DNA of 64,000 bases from Chloranthus sessilifolius (lineage: Eukaryota > Streptophyta > Magnoliopsida > Chloranthales > Chloranthaceae). The notes below the pieces were generated by a model, which was not told the origin of the DNA, ran no database searches, and was given only the letters and a program-made list of their open reading frames with translations. How positions within the stretch are numbered: position 1 is the stretch's first letter; each line of letters begins with the position of its first letter. Location: positions 8,943,001-9,007,000 of the forward strand of contig CM037589.1 of NCBI GenBank assembly GCA_021018995.1, read 5' to 3'. Shown here one piece after another: positions 33,100 to 44,636 of the stretch. The position numbers and the translations under genes were made by a program.

Positions 33100-34039
33100 G
33101 TGTTCATTTTCTTTCCACATTAGGATCATATACTAGCAATGTAGGTAGATGGTATAGCAGAGTAGATTTTCCTCATTCCTTTACTTCTCTCTTGAGAGAT
33201 TGATGTTGTTTCTTCTATATCGTTATAATATCTCCTTTTTTTATTTAATATATGGGTGAGGATCCAAGAACCTTGAGCTGGCGTACTCTAAAAAGAAAAA
33301 CACCTGACCATTTAATTGACGGTCATGATCTCAAGATCTATGTCGTAAAAGATTGGGAGTTAAAAATAATCTCTATCATCTGATTAAGGCAGTCCAAAGA
33401 GTTAGCAGTGGAACCATAAGTTGCGTCCAAAGAATCTTCAATTGCAAAATAGGATATCCTACGAGACATCATTAGCATTTACCAACTCCCTTACCAAGAT
33501 TTCGAGCCAAGAGGGGACCGAATCTTTTCTGTTTGAACTAAAGTCATCATTTCTTTAACCAGCAGAAACCGATTAAATCATTGCTAAGTTTTTTTCTTTT
33601 AAAGTAAGCGGAAATAAAGTAAGAAAGATGCTATTAGCACACCACTTTTTTCTTCCTGCACACCCAATATGAAAAGAATGTGGTTTAAAAATAGCAAAAG
33701 TGTGTGCGTAGAAAAACTAATTTGTTTATCTGAGATGAAGACAAAATTAAGAACATGCAACGAAAAGGTACTACGATGATGCGCGCTTACACCTTTTGCA
33801 AATTAATACATCTTTTGGATCTTTATTAGCCACGAGAAAGCAAAAATTATTACTTCATGAATTGGTGTGCAGATCGGAAAAATCAGTCTGCTAATAAAAT
33901 TTTCATTAATTAGTATGTGAAAATACAAAAAGTAGTGTGGTCATAACAGCTCTCTAACCTTAATGTTATTATGAGATGATGTACTATGACACACGAACTT
34001 GCGTGTCCTATATCAAGAGTAAGACTGGTAAATTGGTGC
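33100..34039. other. Intergenic stretch with a dispersed repeat copy
   Basis: No gene is seen. About 33318-33420 (GGTCATGATCTCAAGATCTA to ATCATCTGATTAAGGC) is a diverged copy of the repeat also found at 55325-55430, 59290-59370 (inverted) and 59640-59755. Confidence 0.5.
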
Positions 34040-34330
34040 TTCCAATTCAAAAATTAATTGTCAATGAGTGGAGGGGCCAGGATATTATATGGGGAGAAAC
34101 AAGGTGATAATTTATTTAATGTGGGACTAAACTTCAACACGCCCCTACACGTGTTGGCGGGATTGAGACAAGTCACGTGGATAATTGAATTGGGTGGAGG
34201 AGTCCACGATATTTATAAAGGGAGAAACGAGGCTATAATTTATCGAATGTGGGACTAAACTTCAATACGCTCCCGCACGTGTTGGTAGGACCGAGCCAAA
34301 TCACGTGGACAATTAAATTGGTGACATTGA
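34040..34330 (+). repeat. Tandem repeat unit of about 140 bp, two copies
   Basis: Two imperfect copies share GGGAGAAACRAGG, TATAATTTATY and AATGTGGGACTAAACTTCAA, followed by CACGTGTTGGNRGGA. A third copy (GGGAGAGACAAGATTTGATT, CGGGACTAAACTTCAAC) lies at about 39760-39855, just beyond the copia element, so the copia insertion landed in or beside this array. Short frames within are not genes. Confidence 0.7.
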
Positions 34331-34339
34331 GTGGAGACG

Positions 34340-35009
34340 TGTTGAATAAGGTTTAATCCCAACCATAGGTGTCAATTGATTGAATTTGATAAATCAATCG
34401 ATTGATGCCTGGGCGGATTCAAATCCACAAGTTTGAATATTTGGCTATTTTGGAAGATTGCTTTAGCCAAATTTTCCCTAATGTGGTTTGGAGCTTATTA
34501 GGAGAAGTGTTTTGAATACTTGATAAGTTTAGAAGATTTCTTTGGTCAAGTTTTCAAAAGTGTTGGAGCCTATTTACAGAAGGTTTCTCTAGGAGTTTCA
34601 TGTATTGTTTGAGAAAGTTTTCAAGAGAAAAAACTTATAAGAATACTTAGAAAGAAAGAGTATTGAAGAAAAGCTTGGGAATTGAAGATTCGATTGAAGT
34701 CGTTCTTGTGTCGGAATCGTTATATATTCCGGCAGATCTCTTCTCTATTATTTGAAGGACTGCGTCCTTACAATGTGTTGACTGTATAAGATCGTGTTTG
34801 ATCTTGATTGAGAGTACACTAAAGAGAAGAGAGTGAGTGCATTATAAACGTTCATAACATAGTACATATACTCCCGTGGACGTAGCCCTCGATTGGGTGA
34901 ACTACGTAAATCTTTGTGATATGTGTGTGATTGATTTTTTACTTGAATCTTCTTATTTTTCCGCATTCATCGCGATAGGGAGTTCGTAGTATAGGTAGAA
35001 TTCGTAACA
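34340..35009 (+). repeat. 5' LTR of the copia element
   Basis: It starts TGTTGAATAAGG and ends TTCGTAACA. Near the start (34376-34409) it has two 12-bp near-palindromes, TCAATTGATTGA and TCAATCGATTGA, with centres 22 bp apart. In the 3' LTR the roles are swapped (CG core first, TG core second). Confidence 0.9.
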
Positions 35010-35025
35010 AGTGATATCAAAGCTA
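35010..35025 (+). promoter_or_regulatory. Primer binding site of the copia element (degraded)
   Basis: AGTGATATCAAAGC directly follows the LTR and resembles the met-tRNA primer site TGGTATCAGAGC with several substitutions. A second, unrelated TGGTATCGGATC occurs at 35032. Confidence 0.6.
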
Positions 35026-35047
35026 ATAAGTGGTATCGGATCTCGAA

Positions 35048-35851
35048 TGGCAATGAAAGTTTCGAATGCACGATTCAAGGTGAAGAAGTTTTCTGGAAAG
35101 AATAACTTCGCTTTGTGATAAGTCAAGATCACAGATCTCCTCATTCAATAAGGCATTGATGATGCTCTACTTGGAAAGGAGATGGGGAAGAAGGCAGAGA
35201 TGTCCGATGAAGAGTGAAACTCTATTGATAAGAGAGTCGTAAGCACTATCTGATTGTGTTTGTCTAATGAAGTACTATACAACGTTCTTCACAAAAAGAT
35301 GATCGTAGATCTATGGAAGAATTTGAAATCCCTCTACATGACAAAGTTGTTGTCCAACAGGCTCTTCATGAAGAAGCAACTCTACACCCTTCGTATGAAA
35401 GTTGGTACGCGTATTCATAACCATTTGAATTCATTTAATAAAATAGTTAGTGAACTATTCAGCATTGAGGTAAAACTTGAAGAAGAAGATCTCACACTTC
35501 TCTTGCTCACCTCATTACCTGCATCTTATGAGCACCTTGTTACCATATTAATTTATGGTAAAGATACTATTGTCGTCAAAGAAGTGACTGCTACACTTCT
35601 TTTCGAAGAATTGAGAAAACAGCCCGAATCTGACTCTGAAGGGGTTAGTCTCTTGAGCGAAATGGGTCAGAACCATGATCACAAAAGAGACAAATTTAGA
35701 GGGGATAATAAATCAACGAGAGGAAACAGCAGGTCCAAATCTAGGGGTAACAAAAAAAATATTATTTGTTACTTTTGTAAGCAATCTGGACATATTCGTA
35801 AATATCGTAAGCAGAGATTGAATAATAATAAGGTTGATGAAGGGACTTCGT
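35048..35851 (+). pseudogene. Gag of the copia element
   Basis: The frame from ATG 35048 begins MAMKVSNARFKVKKFSGKN and is broken by several stops before 35254. It is then open and carries LYNVLHKKMIVDLWKNL, LFMKKQLYTLRM, LNSFNKIVSELFSIEV and LLLTSLPASYEHLV, the conserved UBN2-type gag of copia elements. The zinc knuckle CYFCKQSGHIRKYRK has lost its last Cys (now Tyr). Gag would form the particle and bind RNA. Confidence 0.85.
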
Positions 35852-35918
35852 AATAGGCTAGTATTGTTAAGTTAGATTCCAGTGAAGACTTATTGTATGT
35901 ATTGTTAAGCTCCAGTTA

Positions 35919-37487
35919 GTTTGATGGTAGATGGATCCTAGATTCAGGGGCACATATCACATGTGTCCGTACATGGATTGGTTTGACCTGTACAAGGTAG
36001 CCAATGGTAGGACGATTTTGATGGGGAATGACAGTGCATGTGAAGCAGTGGGTATCGGTTCGATCAAAATCAAGATGTTTGATGGCTGTGTCTGTACTCT
36101 TACTAAGGTTAGGTATATGCTTGATCTGAAGAAAAATCTGATCTCGTTGGGGGCATTGGATGAGATATGATGTCGAGTTATCTTAAAATCCAAAAACCTA
36201 AAGGTTGTACGTGGTGCTATGACCTTGATGAAAGGTGAAAAGATGAGAAATCTGTAAACTTTAGTAGGCAACACAAGCAGCGTTAGTGGTGTTACAGTTT
36301 CAAAAAATTTCAATGATCTTTCAGATTTGTGGCATAAGAGACTTGGTCACATGAGTGAACGTGGGCTGACATATCTCATAAAGAACAAGGCGATTTCTAA
36401 AATTCAAACTTGTAAATTAAATTTTTATGAAGATTGTATCTTCGGAAAGCAGAAGAAAGTCAATTTCTCTACTGAAAAATATACTTCGAAGAGGTTGATT
36501 GATTATATATATTCTGATGTATGAGGACAAGCTAAAGTCACTTCAGTAGATGGAGCCAACTACTTTGTGTCATTTATAGATTACTACTCCAGGAAAGTTT
36601 GGGTGTATCAGAACAAAAATAAGTTGAATGTGTTTCAAAATTTTAGGTAATGGCAGAGTATGATTGAAAAGCAGACAAATAGAAAGATGAAGATTCTCAT
36701 ATCAGATAATGGTTAGGAATACTTGTCATCAAAGTTCAAGGCTTACTGTGAAAATCAAGGGATTGTTAGGCACTTAACAGTTCCTGAAAATTCTCAGTAA
36801 AATGGTGTAAAAGAGAGGATGAACAGAACACTGTTAGAAAACGCACGGTGTATGTTGAACCATTTCGGCTTGAGTCATGGGTTTTGGGCAAAGGAAGTGA
36901 ACACGGCATGTTACTTGGTCAATCGGTCACCTTCAGAGGCATTGAACTCAAAAACTGCAGATGAGGTTTGGTATGGAAGACACGTGAGTTACTCTCACTT
37001 GAGGGTGTTTAGATGTGTGGCTTATTCATTATTTCAGGGAAGTGAACGATCCAAGTTGGATCCAAAGTCTAAAAAGTGTGCATTGATTGGCTATGGCAAA
37101 GGAGTCAAGGGTTATCGTTTGTGGGATACACAATATCACAAAGTGATAGTTAAAAGGGACATTACTTTCAATGAAGATGAGTTTTCGATGGAAAAGACGG
37201 AAGACAAACCTCAGTCATCTGATAAACCTCAAGTACAAGTTGATGTTGAAAGGCATGAGCAAGATGAGAAAAATAATGAAGACTCTGAGATAGAGCATGA
37301 TGGAAAAATTTCTCAAGACTTGCAGTCTCGGGTATTGGTTCAGACTTCTTTGAGAAGGTCAGAGAGGATGAAGAAATGTCCTGAAAAGTTTAAGGATATG
37401 GTTCCTTTAACACTTGCACTTATCACAGAGAATGGGAAATCAAGCACAGTTCTAGTAGCTTGGGTGGATACAGATGCAGTAAAGTGA
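35919..37487 (+). pseudogene. Protease, GAG-pre-integrase and integrase of the copia element
   Basis: The protease motif WILDSGAHITC appears near 35937, followed after a frameshift by NGRTILMGNDSAC and VRYMLDLKKNLISLGALDE. The pre-integrase segment LWHKRLGHMSERGLTYL (HHCC zinc region with CKLNFYEDCIFGK) comes next. The integrase core shows DYYSRKVWVY, ILISDNG followed by a stop in place of Gln or Trp, and NGVKERMNRTLLENARCML. The open part 36819-37487 continues FGLSHGFWAKEVNTACYLVN and the KLDPKSKKCALIGYGKGVKGYRLW region (in pieces). Multiple in-frame stops show inactivity. Confidence 0.85.
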
Positions 37488-37499
37488 CAGTTAGATATG

Positions 37500-38235
37500 G
37501 AAGAAGAATGATCGTTACTTTTGAAGAATGAGACTTGAGATCTCATGGAACTTCCTAAAGGGAAGAGAGTCATCAATTGTAAATGGGTCTTTCAAAAGAA
37601 AGAAAGTGATAAGAGTGAAACTTCGAAGTTTAAAGCAAGGCTAGTTGCAAATGAGTTTTCTCAGAAAGAGAGTATTGATTATAATGAAATATTCTCTCTA
37701 GTTGCGAAACACACTTCGATTTGCACATTATTGATAGTTGTTGCTTAGAAAGATCTCGAACTAGAATAGATGGATGTGAAAACAGCTTTCCTCCATGGAG
37801 ATCTTTAAAAAGAGATTTATATGAGACAACTAGAAAGATTTAAAGTAGAAGGATCAGAATCACTTATTTACAGATTAAAGAAATCCTTGTATGGTCTCAA
37901 GCAGGCACCCAGGCAGTAGTACATAAAGTTTGATTCATATATGTTGGGCATAGGGTATCACAGGGGACAATATGATTGTTGTGTATACTGGAAAGAGTTT
38001 GGTAAAGGAAAGAAAATCTTCTTAATTCTCTATGTATATGATATACTTATAGCAGCAAGAAACAAAGGTGAAATCAACAAGCTAAAGCAATTATTGAGCC
38101 AAAAATTTGAGATAAAAGATCTTGGTTTCGCAAATAAAATCCTGAGTATGGAAGTTACGAGGGATCGTGAGAAGAAGAGGTTTGGCTTACTCAAAGGACC
38201 TTTATCCAAAATCTCCTTGAGAAGTACATATGAGT
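37500..38235 (+). pseudogene. Reverse transcriptase of the copia element
   Basis: ELPKGKRVINCKWVFQKKE, FKARLVANEFSQKESIDYNE and DVKTAFLHGDL (first catalytic Asp) are followed by LKKSLYGLKQAPRQ. The catalytic box reads LYVYDILIAA near 38029, so the first Asp of the usual YVDD is Tyr. FEIKDLGFANKILSMEV follows. At least four stops lie in frame. The enzyme would copy element RNA into cDNA; this copy has lost a metal-binding residue. Confidence 0.85.
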
Positions 38236-38329
38236 GATGTCAAGCCTGTATTAACTCCTCTAGTAGAGCATTTTAAACTCACAAAGAGGATGAGCTCGTC
38301 CACACATGAAGAAATTGAATACATGAAAA

Positions 38330-38939
38330 TATTCTGTATGCCAATGTCGTTGGGAGTTTGATGTATGTCATGGTGAGTACACGTCCAGATTTAACACATG
38401 CCTTAAGTGTGGTTTGCAAGTATATGTCGAATTCGGGTAAGGAATATTGGCTTGCAGTGAAATGGATATTGAGATATCTGAAAGGTACAATTGAACATGG
38501 TTTGATATTTGAAGGTAGAGATACAAGCAAGTTAGATCTCTATGGGTATGTCGATTTCGACTATGCTGGAGATCTTGATAGAAGGACTACCATGGGGTAC
38601 GTGTTCGTCTTGGCAGGTGGAGCAATCAGTTGGAAGTCTATGCTCCAAGCGATAGTTTCGTTCTTAACTACAGAGGTTGAGTATATAGCGGCTAAGGAAG
38701 CATCGTCGCTTAAAGGTTTGGTCAATGAATTTGGTGAGGTTGATAAGAGCACCGATATCTTCTGTGACAACCAGAGTGTTATTCATCTAGCAAAGAAACA
38801 TGTCTTTCATGCTAGAACAAAGCATATAGATGTCTGGTATCATTTTATCAAGGATATGATAAAAGATGGGAAAATATCGATTGAAAAGATCGATATGAAA
38901 GAAAATACAACGGACATGTTGACGAAGCCGGTTACGTAG
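38330..38939 (+). pseudogene. RNase H domain of the copia element
   Basis: The frame reads YVMVSTRPDLTHALSVV, WILRYLKGTIEHGLIFEG, GYVDFDYAGDLDRRTTMGY, AISWKSMLQAIVSFLTTEVE and then FCDNQSVIHLAKKHVFHART, KHIDVWYHFI and ENTTDMLTKPVT. This is the standard C-terminal part of copia pol. The usual D-x-D-W-A-G motif is DFDYAG here. The final 193 residues are open to TAG at 38939. Confidence 0.85.
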
Positions 38940-39037
38940 AATAAGTTTAGGCATTGCCTAAACTTGATTAGCATTTATCGAAGATGTTGATGCCCGTTGG
39001 GGCGGTGACGTGGTTGGGGATGAAACCTTATGGAGAT

Positions 39038-39713
39038 TGTTGAATAAGGTTTAATCCCAACCACAGGTGTCAATCGATTGAGTTTGAGAAATCAATTGAT
39101 TGACGTCTGAGCAGATTCATATCCGCAAGTTTGAATATTTGGCTATTTTGGAAGATTGTTTTAGCCAAATTTTTTCTAATGTGGTTTGGAGCTTATTAGG
39201 AGAAGTATTTTGAATACTTGACAAGTTTAGAAGATTTCTTTGGTCAAGTTTCCAAAAGTGTTGGAGCCTATCTACAAAAAGTTTCTCTAGGGGTTCCATG
39301 CATTGTTGGAGAAAGTTTTTAAGAGAAAAAATTGGTGAAAATACTTAGAAAGAAAAAGTAGTGAAGAAAAACTTGGGGATTGGAGATCCGATTGATGCCG
39401 TTCTTATGTCAGAATCGTTATATATTTCGGCAGATCTCTTCTCTGTTATTTGAAGGACTGCGTCCTTGTTTTTACAGTGTGTTGACTGTATAAGATCGTA
39501 TTTGATCTTGATTGAGAGTGCACTAAAGAGAACAGAGTGTGTGTGTTGTAAACGTTTATAAAATAGTTCATATACTCCCGTGGATGTAGCCCTCGATTGG
39601 GTGAATCACGTAAATCTTTGTATTGTGTGTGTGATTGATTTTTTGTTTGAATCTTCGTATTATTCTGCATTCATCACGATAGGGAGTTCATAGTGTGCGT
39701 AGAATTCCTAACA
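39038..39713 (+). repeat. 3' LTR of the copia element
   Basis: It starts TGTTGAATAAGG and ends TTCCTAACA and aligns fully with 34340-35009. The preceding purine-rich ATGGAGAT may be the polypurine tract. Confidence 0.9.
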
Positions 39714-41030
39714 AAATGGGTCTGCTCTAATACCATTATAAGTCCGTGCATCCAACTCAAAACCAATTGGTTATAAGTGGACGGGCCCAGGCTATTATAA
39801 AGGGAGAGACAAGATTTGATTTATCCAATGCGGGACTAAACTTCAACAAAGACATGCACGTCTTTATAAGGGTACTACAGGGTCTCAAGGTCAGATGTTG
39901 CATATCAGCTCGTAAGATATTGTGAGTTTGTGATTAACCCATAAGATAGAGCCACAGAGGCAGGGGTGTAGCCATGATTTTCCTCTAATAGAAGATAATG
40001 ATAGTCGACAGATGTTAATATATAGTAGTTTTAACGAACATTTGGGGGGTTTGAATACCTTAGATTTAGGGACTTGTACACAACAAAGGAAAGCACATCT
40101 TATATATTTCACAAGTTAAATGGGGCTTAGAACCCCACACAGCTCTATGTGGCTATGCCCCTTAATAGAGGGGTTGTTTGAATCATAGTTACTAAAATGG
40201 TTGTTTTAAATTCTGTTGTTATAAATGTGTGTTTTTTATAAAATGTTGGGAACATTTTTAAGGGGTATTGCTAAAAACAAAACAAAAAATAGAAAATCAC
40301 ATTTCTTTTTCTTGAAAAAAAATTGTGGTATTTAAGTTTTGAATGCATTTTCTTACAAAATTTTCCCGTACTTTCTTTTACAAATATAGAAAACTACATT
40401 TCTTTTTCTCCAATTTTTTCGGATTTTTCCCAAATTATCAATTCTTTCCCGATTTTTTTTTTTCCTACCATGTCAATTTTTTCTCGAATTCTGACTTTGT
40501 AATTATGATTTGAATAAAAAGGATCGTATCATGTAGCCTGCGATATGTGCTATGCTATGTATCATGGTTGTCAGTTGTCACTTATTTAGTCTAAGTATAA
40601 CAACTTAATTGTCCTTAGTGGGGGACTCAACTATGTTGGATAATTAGCAGTAGCTTGAACCCTTTCAGGTAAACATTAAAAGTTAAGGACCCTACTGGAC
40701 ACTTTGTCCTTTGAAAAGTAGCGTAACTCATGTTTTACGTGTTGTTGATTATTAAATTAGAGGAAATCCGAAACGATCACCTCGTGCCATTTCACGTGTT
40801 GTTCAAATGTGGCCTTAAACGTTTTTTCCCAACCAACTCCCTTTAAATTCCTTTCGTAAATTTATTATTTTAGCCTTAAAGTAGCCGCACGTGGATAGGT
40901 ACAGGTTGCCCTTTGTATTAAATATGATAATTGGAAGTAGCTGGAAAAATAATGCAACTATTTTTAATTTGATACGGATCAATGCAGCCTTTTTTTTTTA
41001 GGACAAGATAATAATAAAAAGTTTTATACT
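39714..41030. other. Intergenic stretch after the copia element
   Basis: After the third copy of the 34040-type repeat (39760-39855) no gene or defined element is recognised. About 40200-40500 is T/A-rich with repeats of ACATTTCTTTTTCT. Confidence 0.45.
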
Positions 41031-41372
41031 ACTTACGGGCATAGTGATAAATTTCTCCGAATTTTTTTCAAAATTTATCGAAACAAGGTCAGGCAAAACT
41101 TTCGGCGAAATTTTGATGATTTCTCCAAAATCGCTGAAATTTCATTAATTTCAGCAAAATTAACAAAATTTTACCGAAATTAATAAATCTTTTCTAATTT
41201 TTGTCATTTTTAAAATAATAAATGAAAATTTTATTAAGTTTAAATATAATTTATATTTAATATTTTTTGTACTCCAAAATATTCTTGAAACTTTCGAATT
41301 TTTCTCGAAATTTATCTGAAATGACCCCTAACAAGATATTGCCGAAAAGAAATTTGTCACTATGCTTATGGG
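41031..41372. mobile_element. TIR element (MITE) rich in GAAATTT words
   Basis: The left end GGGCATAGTGATAAATTTCT is inverted at the right end (GAAATTTGTCACTATGC). Flanks TTACGG and TTATGG are a possible but imperfect duplication. The interior repeats CGAAATTTT-type words in both orientations, akin to the 5670 and 59976 elements. Confidence 0.55.
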
Positions 41373-41429
41373 TTCTTTTGTTTATTATCAATTTATAGTA
41401 CTTATGGATTAAATGAACCTTTCTTTGAA

Positions 41430-41480
41430 ATCCCTAGCAGTAAAGGTTTTTTATAACCTAGCAGTAAAGGTTTTTTATAA
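41430..41480. repeat. Direct repeat CTAGCAGTAAAGGTTTTTTA
   Basis: Two adjacent copies of a 25-26-bp unit just left of the MULE. Confidence 0.8.
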
Positions 41481-41555
41481 TGACAAGTGGCAATAAAAAA
41501 TAGGAATTTTTGCATTTTGCCCCCTGTGTTATTACGAAATTGCACTCAGCCTACT

Positions 41556-43976
41556 GTAACAGCCCGGATTTCCGTCTCCAGAAATCCGTGCCGTTAGGAT
41601 CATACTCTGGATGATCCCGGATCGATCACACGTGTCCGCGCATATAGCGGAAGCTAGGTGGACACATCCGAGCAGCGGTAGTCTGAGTCAAACAATTTCT
41701 ACACTAAATACACGTCAACAATATTTAAATGTAAAGAAAAACATACACATTCCCAAAAAAGGAACCAGGAAGAACCATCGGTGATGGACGTACATCACCC
41801 AAACAATGGTTCCCGATAGTGGTTCCGAAATGGAATGTGGACTAACATAAACTAAATAAACGTAGAATCATATATGTATATACAAGGTGGCCACCAGGCA
41901 CACAATAGTCCAAAAGATCAAAAGTACAAAATGTCGGGCATCGGATGACTACGGATAAAACTCGTCACGGGCGTCCGTCTCTCGTCCTCGCCTCGGGATC
42001 CGGTGATAGTCCGGTCACTCTGATCTTAAATCGCGACTCGTAACCTAAAAAGATTTCAGAAAGCAGGGTGAGCTACATCATAGCTCAATAGAAGAAAAAC
42101 CATCTAAATGAATTGAATATGCAGATCATGCTATCTCATAACAGAAGACAAATCCAGATCATGTACTCAAAACAAATCAGTTAAAAGCTGGGAACTTTAT
42201 GCAAGATGTCAGATGTCATGCAGATATATTATCAGAGTACTTAAAGTGTGTCTATTTAACTTAAGAAACTCCCGTGACTATATAGCACGGAGTAAACAGG
42301 AATGACCGATAGGAAACCCCAACCAAATCGTCGTTCACATGAACAATTTTGAAAGTGCAACAATGCCTCATCTATGGAGCGCTATTGTGCCGAGGATTTG
42401 AAAGCAATTGCACAAGTGTGCCTGGACTCCGGATATACCGCCGGGCCGGTGGGGATCATCTGGATTAAATCATTAAATCACATACTTATATACCTCACAG
42501 ATCAGATAGCGAAATTGAAAATGTATGTTATTCGGATCGTAAATGCAAATCAAGATGACGAGATTCATGCTATGCATATATGCTTGGTAAAAAAAACAGA
42601 AATCAGGGCATGAACATGAAATGAACATAAAATCATACTCAAAAGCAGTTTAAGTTGGTTTTCTCCTACCTCGCGATCGGTTTATCTTCTAAGCAAATCC
42701 AAAGCTTTTCGACGGTCGTGGTTTATCCTATACCATAGGCACAGTACATTAAGTGTTAGGAGTGTCAGAGAATTACCCGGCACCACATCCGGGGTGTCTA
42801 CTTTATAAAGCCAAGACAGACAAAAACCGGGTAAGTGATCGATCACCAACCTCATTGATCGATCACCACCCACTGTAGATCGATCACCACCTTGGTGATC
42901 GATCACCAATGCAATTTCAAAAACTCCCCCCTTCTGTCCACATCAATTTCTTATACAGATTGATTGATCACCACCTTGGTGATCGATCACCAACCTCATT
43001 GTAGATCGATCACCACCTTGGTGATCGATCACCAACTCCCTTGTAGATCGATCACCAAGGTGGTGATCGATCTACAACTCGGGCAAGAACTTCCTAGCTT
43101 CTGGGGTCTCTGTTCCCCATAAGGCTTATACAGATTGATCGATCACCAGTCCTTGGTGATCGATCACCAACCCTCAGTGATCGATCACCACCCTATGGTG
43201 ATCGATCACCAATGACAGAAAAGCTGTCATTAATGGAGTTCACCTCCCATCCATTTTTGATCTCCCTCCACTAATGGTTGTTCAATCACCATTAATACTT
43301 CATAAATACACCCTCTAAACTATCCTTTAACCCTATTTATCCTACACAACTCACCTTGTTCGTGGGTTCCTTGAGGTTCAAGAATGACCAAAAGAGGGTC
43401 TCAAACCTAGATCTCGAGCTCCTCCTCGATCCGGATCCCGAGAAGCTCTTCACCGTTCGACAGATCAAGGCCTCTCACACCAATCTCAAACCCCAAATAA
43501 CTCAATCACCTTGGTCTAGCTACTCTAGCTTAGGAATCCCTCATCTTCACTCTTGCTAACCCTTTTCTTCTCTCTCAAAGGATCTCTTTCACACTTTCTT
43601 AGCACAATCTCCAACCTATGGAGCAATCAGGGCAAGGGGATGAAGGAGAAGAAGAGTGGAAGTCTCTCCTCTCTTGTCTCCCTTCCTTCCTCTATAAGCT
43701 ACCTCCTCACAGCAGAATTTCTGTTTTGCCCTTGGTGCCCGCTCCGGTGTGAAGCATGAACACAATTGCTTCTGCGCAACGTGTTCCACCTACCCTCTAC
43801 ACATCTAGGATCTAGATGAAATTGCACACGTGATCTCATCTCATCACGGTGCCACATTATTTAAACTAATATAACCCTAAAGTTTTTTAATCAACCTTGG
43901 TTTTCGTGCCGGGCACGCGGATCACAGCAGTCGGGCTCGTGTTTTTTTTTTTTTTTTTTTTTTCGGGGTCGTTACA
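41556..43976 (-). mobile_element. Solo LTR of a Tekay-like family inserted in the MULE left TIR
   Basis: On the minus strand it starts TGTAACGACCCCGAAAA and ends CCGGGCTGTTACA, the same terminal pattern as the Tekay LTRs. Flanks are CCTAC and CCTCC (one mismatch), a likely 5-bp target duplication. It lies inside the MULE terminal repeat, so it inserted after the MULE. It carries a GATCGATC array at 42834-43212 and a poly-T run at 43942-43963. Small frames inside are not genes. Confidence 0.85.
42834..43212. repeat. GATCGATC palindrome array, GGTGATCGATCACC type
   Basis: About 13-14 exact GATCGATC cores, most embedded in the 14-bp palindrome GGTGATCGATCACC. Neighbouring centres are typically 19-21 bp apart (for example the series starting at 42837). 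The flanking CACC/GGTG is specific to this LTR family and differs from the TTGATCGATCAA of 8384-9215. Confidence 0.9.
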
Positions 43977-44307
43977 CCTCCTGTATTATTCATATTTATT
44001 CTCTGCACCTTTGACTGAAGTTTAATTAACATATGACTCCTTCCGTTGACGGATCGTTAAAAAAGGGGGTTCTGTCGTTTCGCCTTTTCACTTGACGGGG
44101 TTTAAGCGGTAGAAAATTTTACAATTACCCTTCATTAGCTTCGAGTCACATCGACGTAACAATAGAGTGAGAAATAGATAGAGAGAGAGAGAGAGCTTCA
44201 GAGCAAAGAAGCAGAAGAGAACGATGAGGTTTTTGGTGGTTTAGGGTTGGGATAATGTGAATTTGAGACACAAATTAACAAAATACACAACGATCTTACA
44301 TATCCCA

Positions 44308-44311
<4 letters not shown>

Positions 44312-44354
<43 letters not shown>
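44312..44354. repeat. (CT)n microsatellite
   Basis: About 42 bases of CT in the MULE interior. Such runs are common in plant 5' untranslated regions, and it lies upstream of the captured coding fragment. The minus-strand frames across it are artefacts of the repeat. Confidence 0.9.
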
Positions 44355-44356
<2 letters not shown>

Positions 44357-44636
44357 TTCTCTCTTTGTAATGGCGGTAGAAGTCTCAGTTCCAGAACCTC
44401 TGAAACCTTCAAACGACCGAAACAAGACGAGTTGAGATTCGATTTTTGGGCGCTTAAAGCGAGTTGGAGTCTTAGAGGGAGCAACAAATAAAAACTCTCC
44501 TTCCCTATTCAGTCGCCTCTTATAGAGTCGTCGTCGTCTCCATCTCTTCCAAATCCAACAGCCAGAAAGAACCCCCCCTGAAGAAAAAAAAAAACCAGTT
44601 CGATCAACTCGCTACCATTGTCTCCACCGATCTAAT

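Larger units (their letters stand above)
34340..39713 (+). mobile_element. Ty1/copia retrotransposon of Tork (Tnt1-like) type
   Basis: LTRs of about 670 bp (34340-35009 and 39038-39713) enclose gag, protease, integrase, reverse transcriptase and RNase H in copia order. The flanking pentamers AGACG (34335-34339) and AAATG (39714-39718) differ by two transitions, a plausible decayed target duplication. Protein blocks resemble Tnt1-type polyproteins. Many stops (mostly where TGG, CAA or CAG codons are expected) and a changed catalytic residue show it is dead. Confidence 0.9.

Noticed and set aside
43356-43759. Two plus-strand frames of 67-68 residues in the solo LTR
   Set aside because: They lie in non-coding LTR sequence. 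Equivalent regions of other LTRs do not keep the frames.
44198-44487. Arg/Glu-rich minus-strand frames
   Set aside because: They come from the (CT)n microsatellite read as (GA)n and carry no domain.
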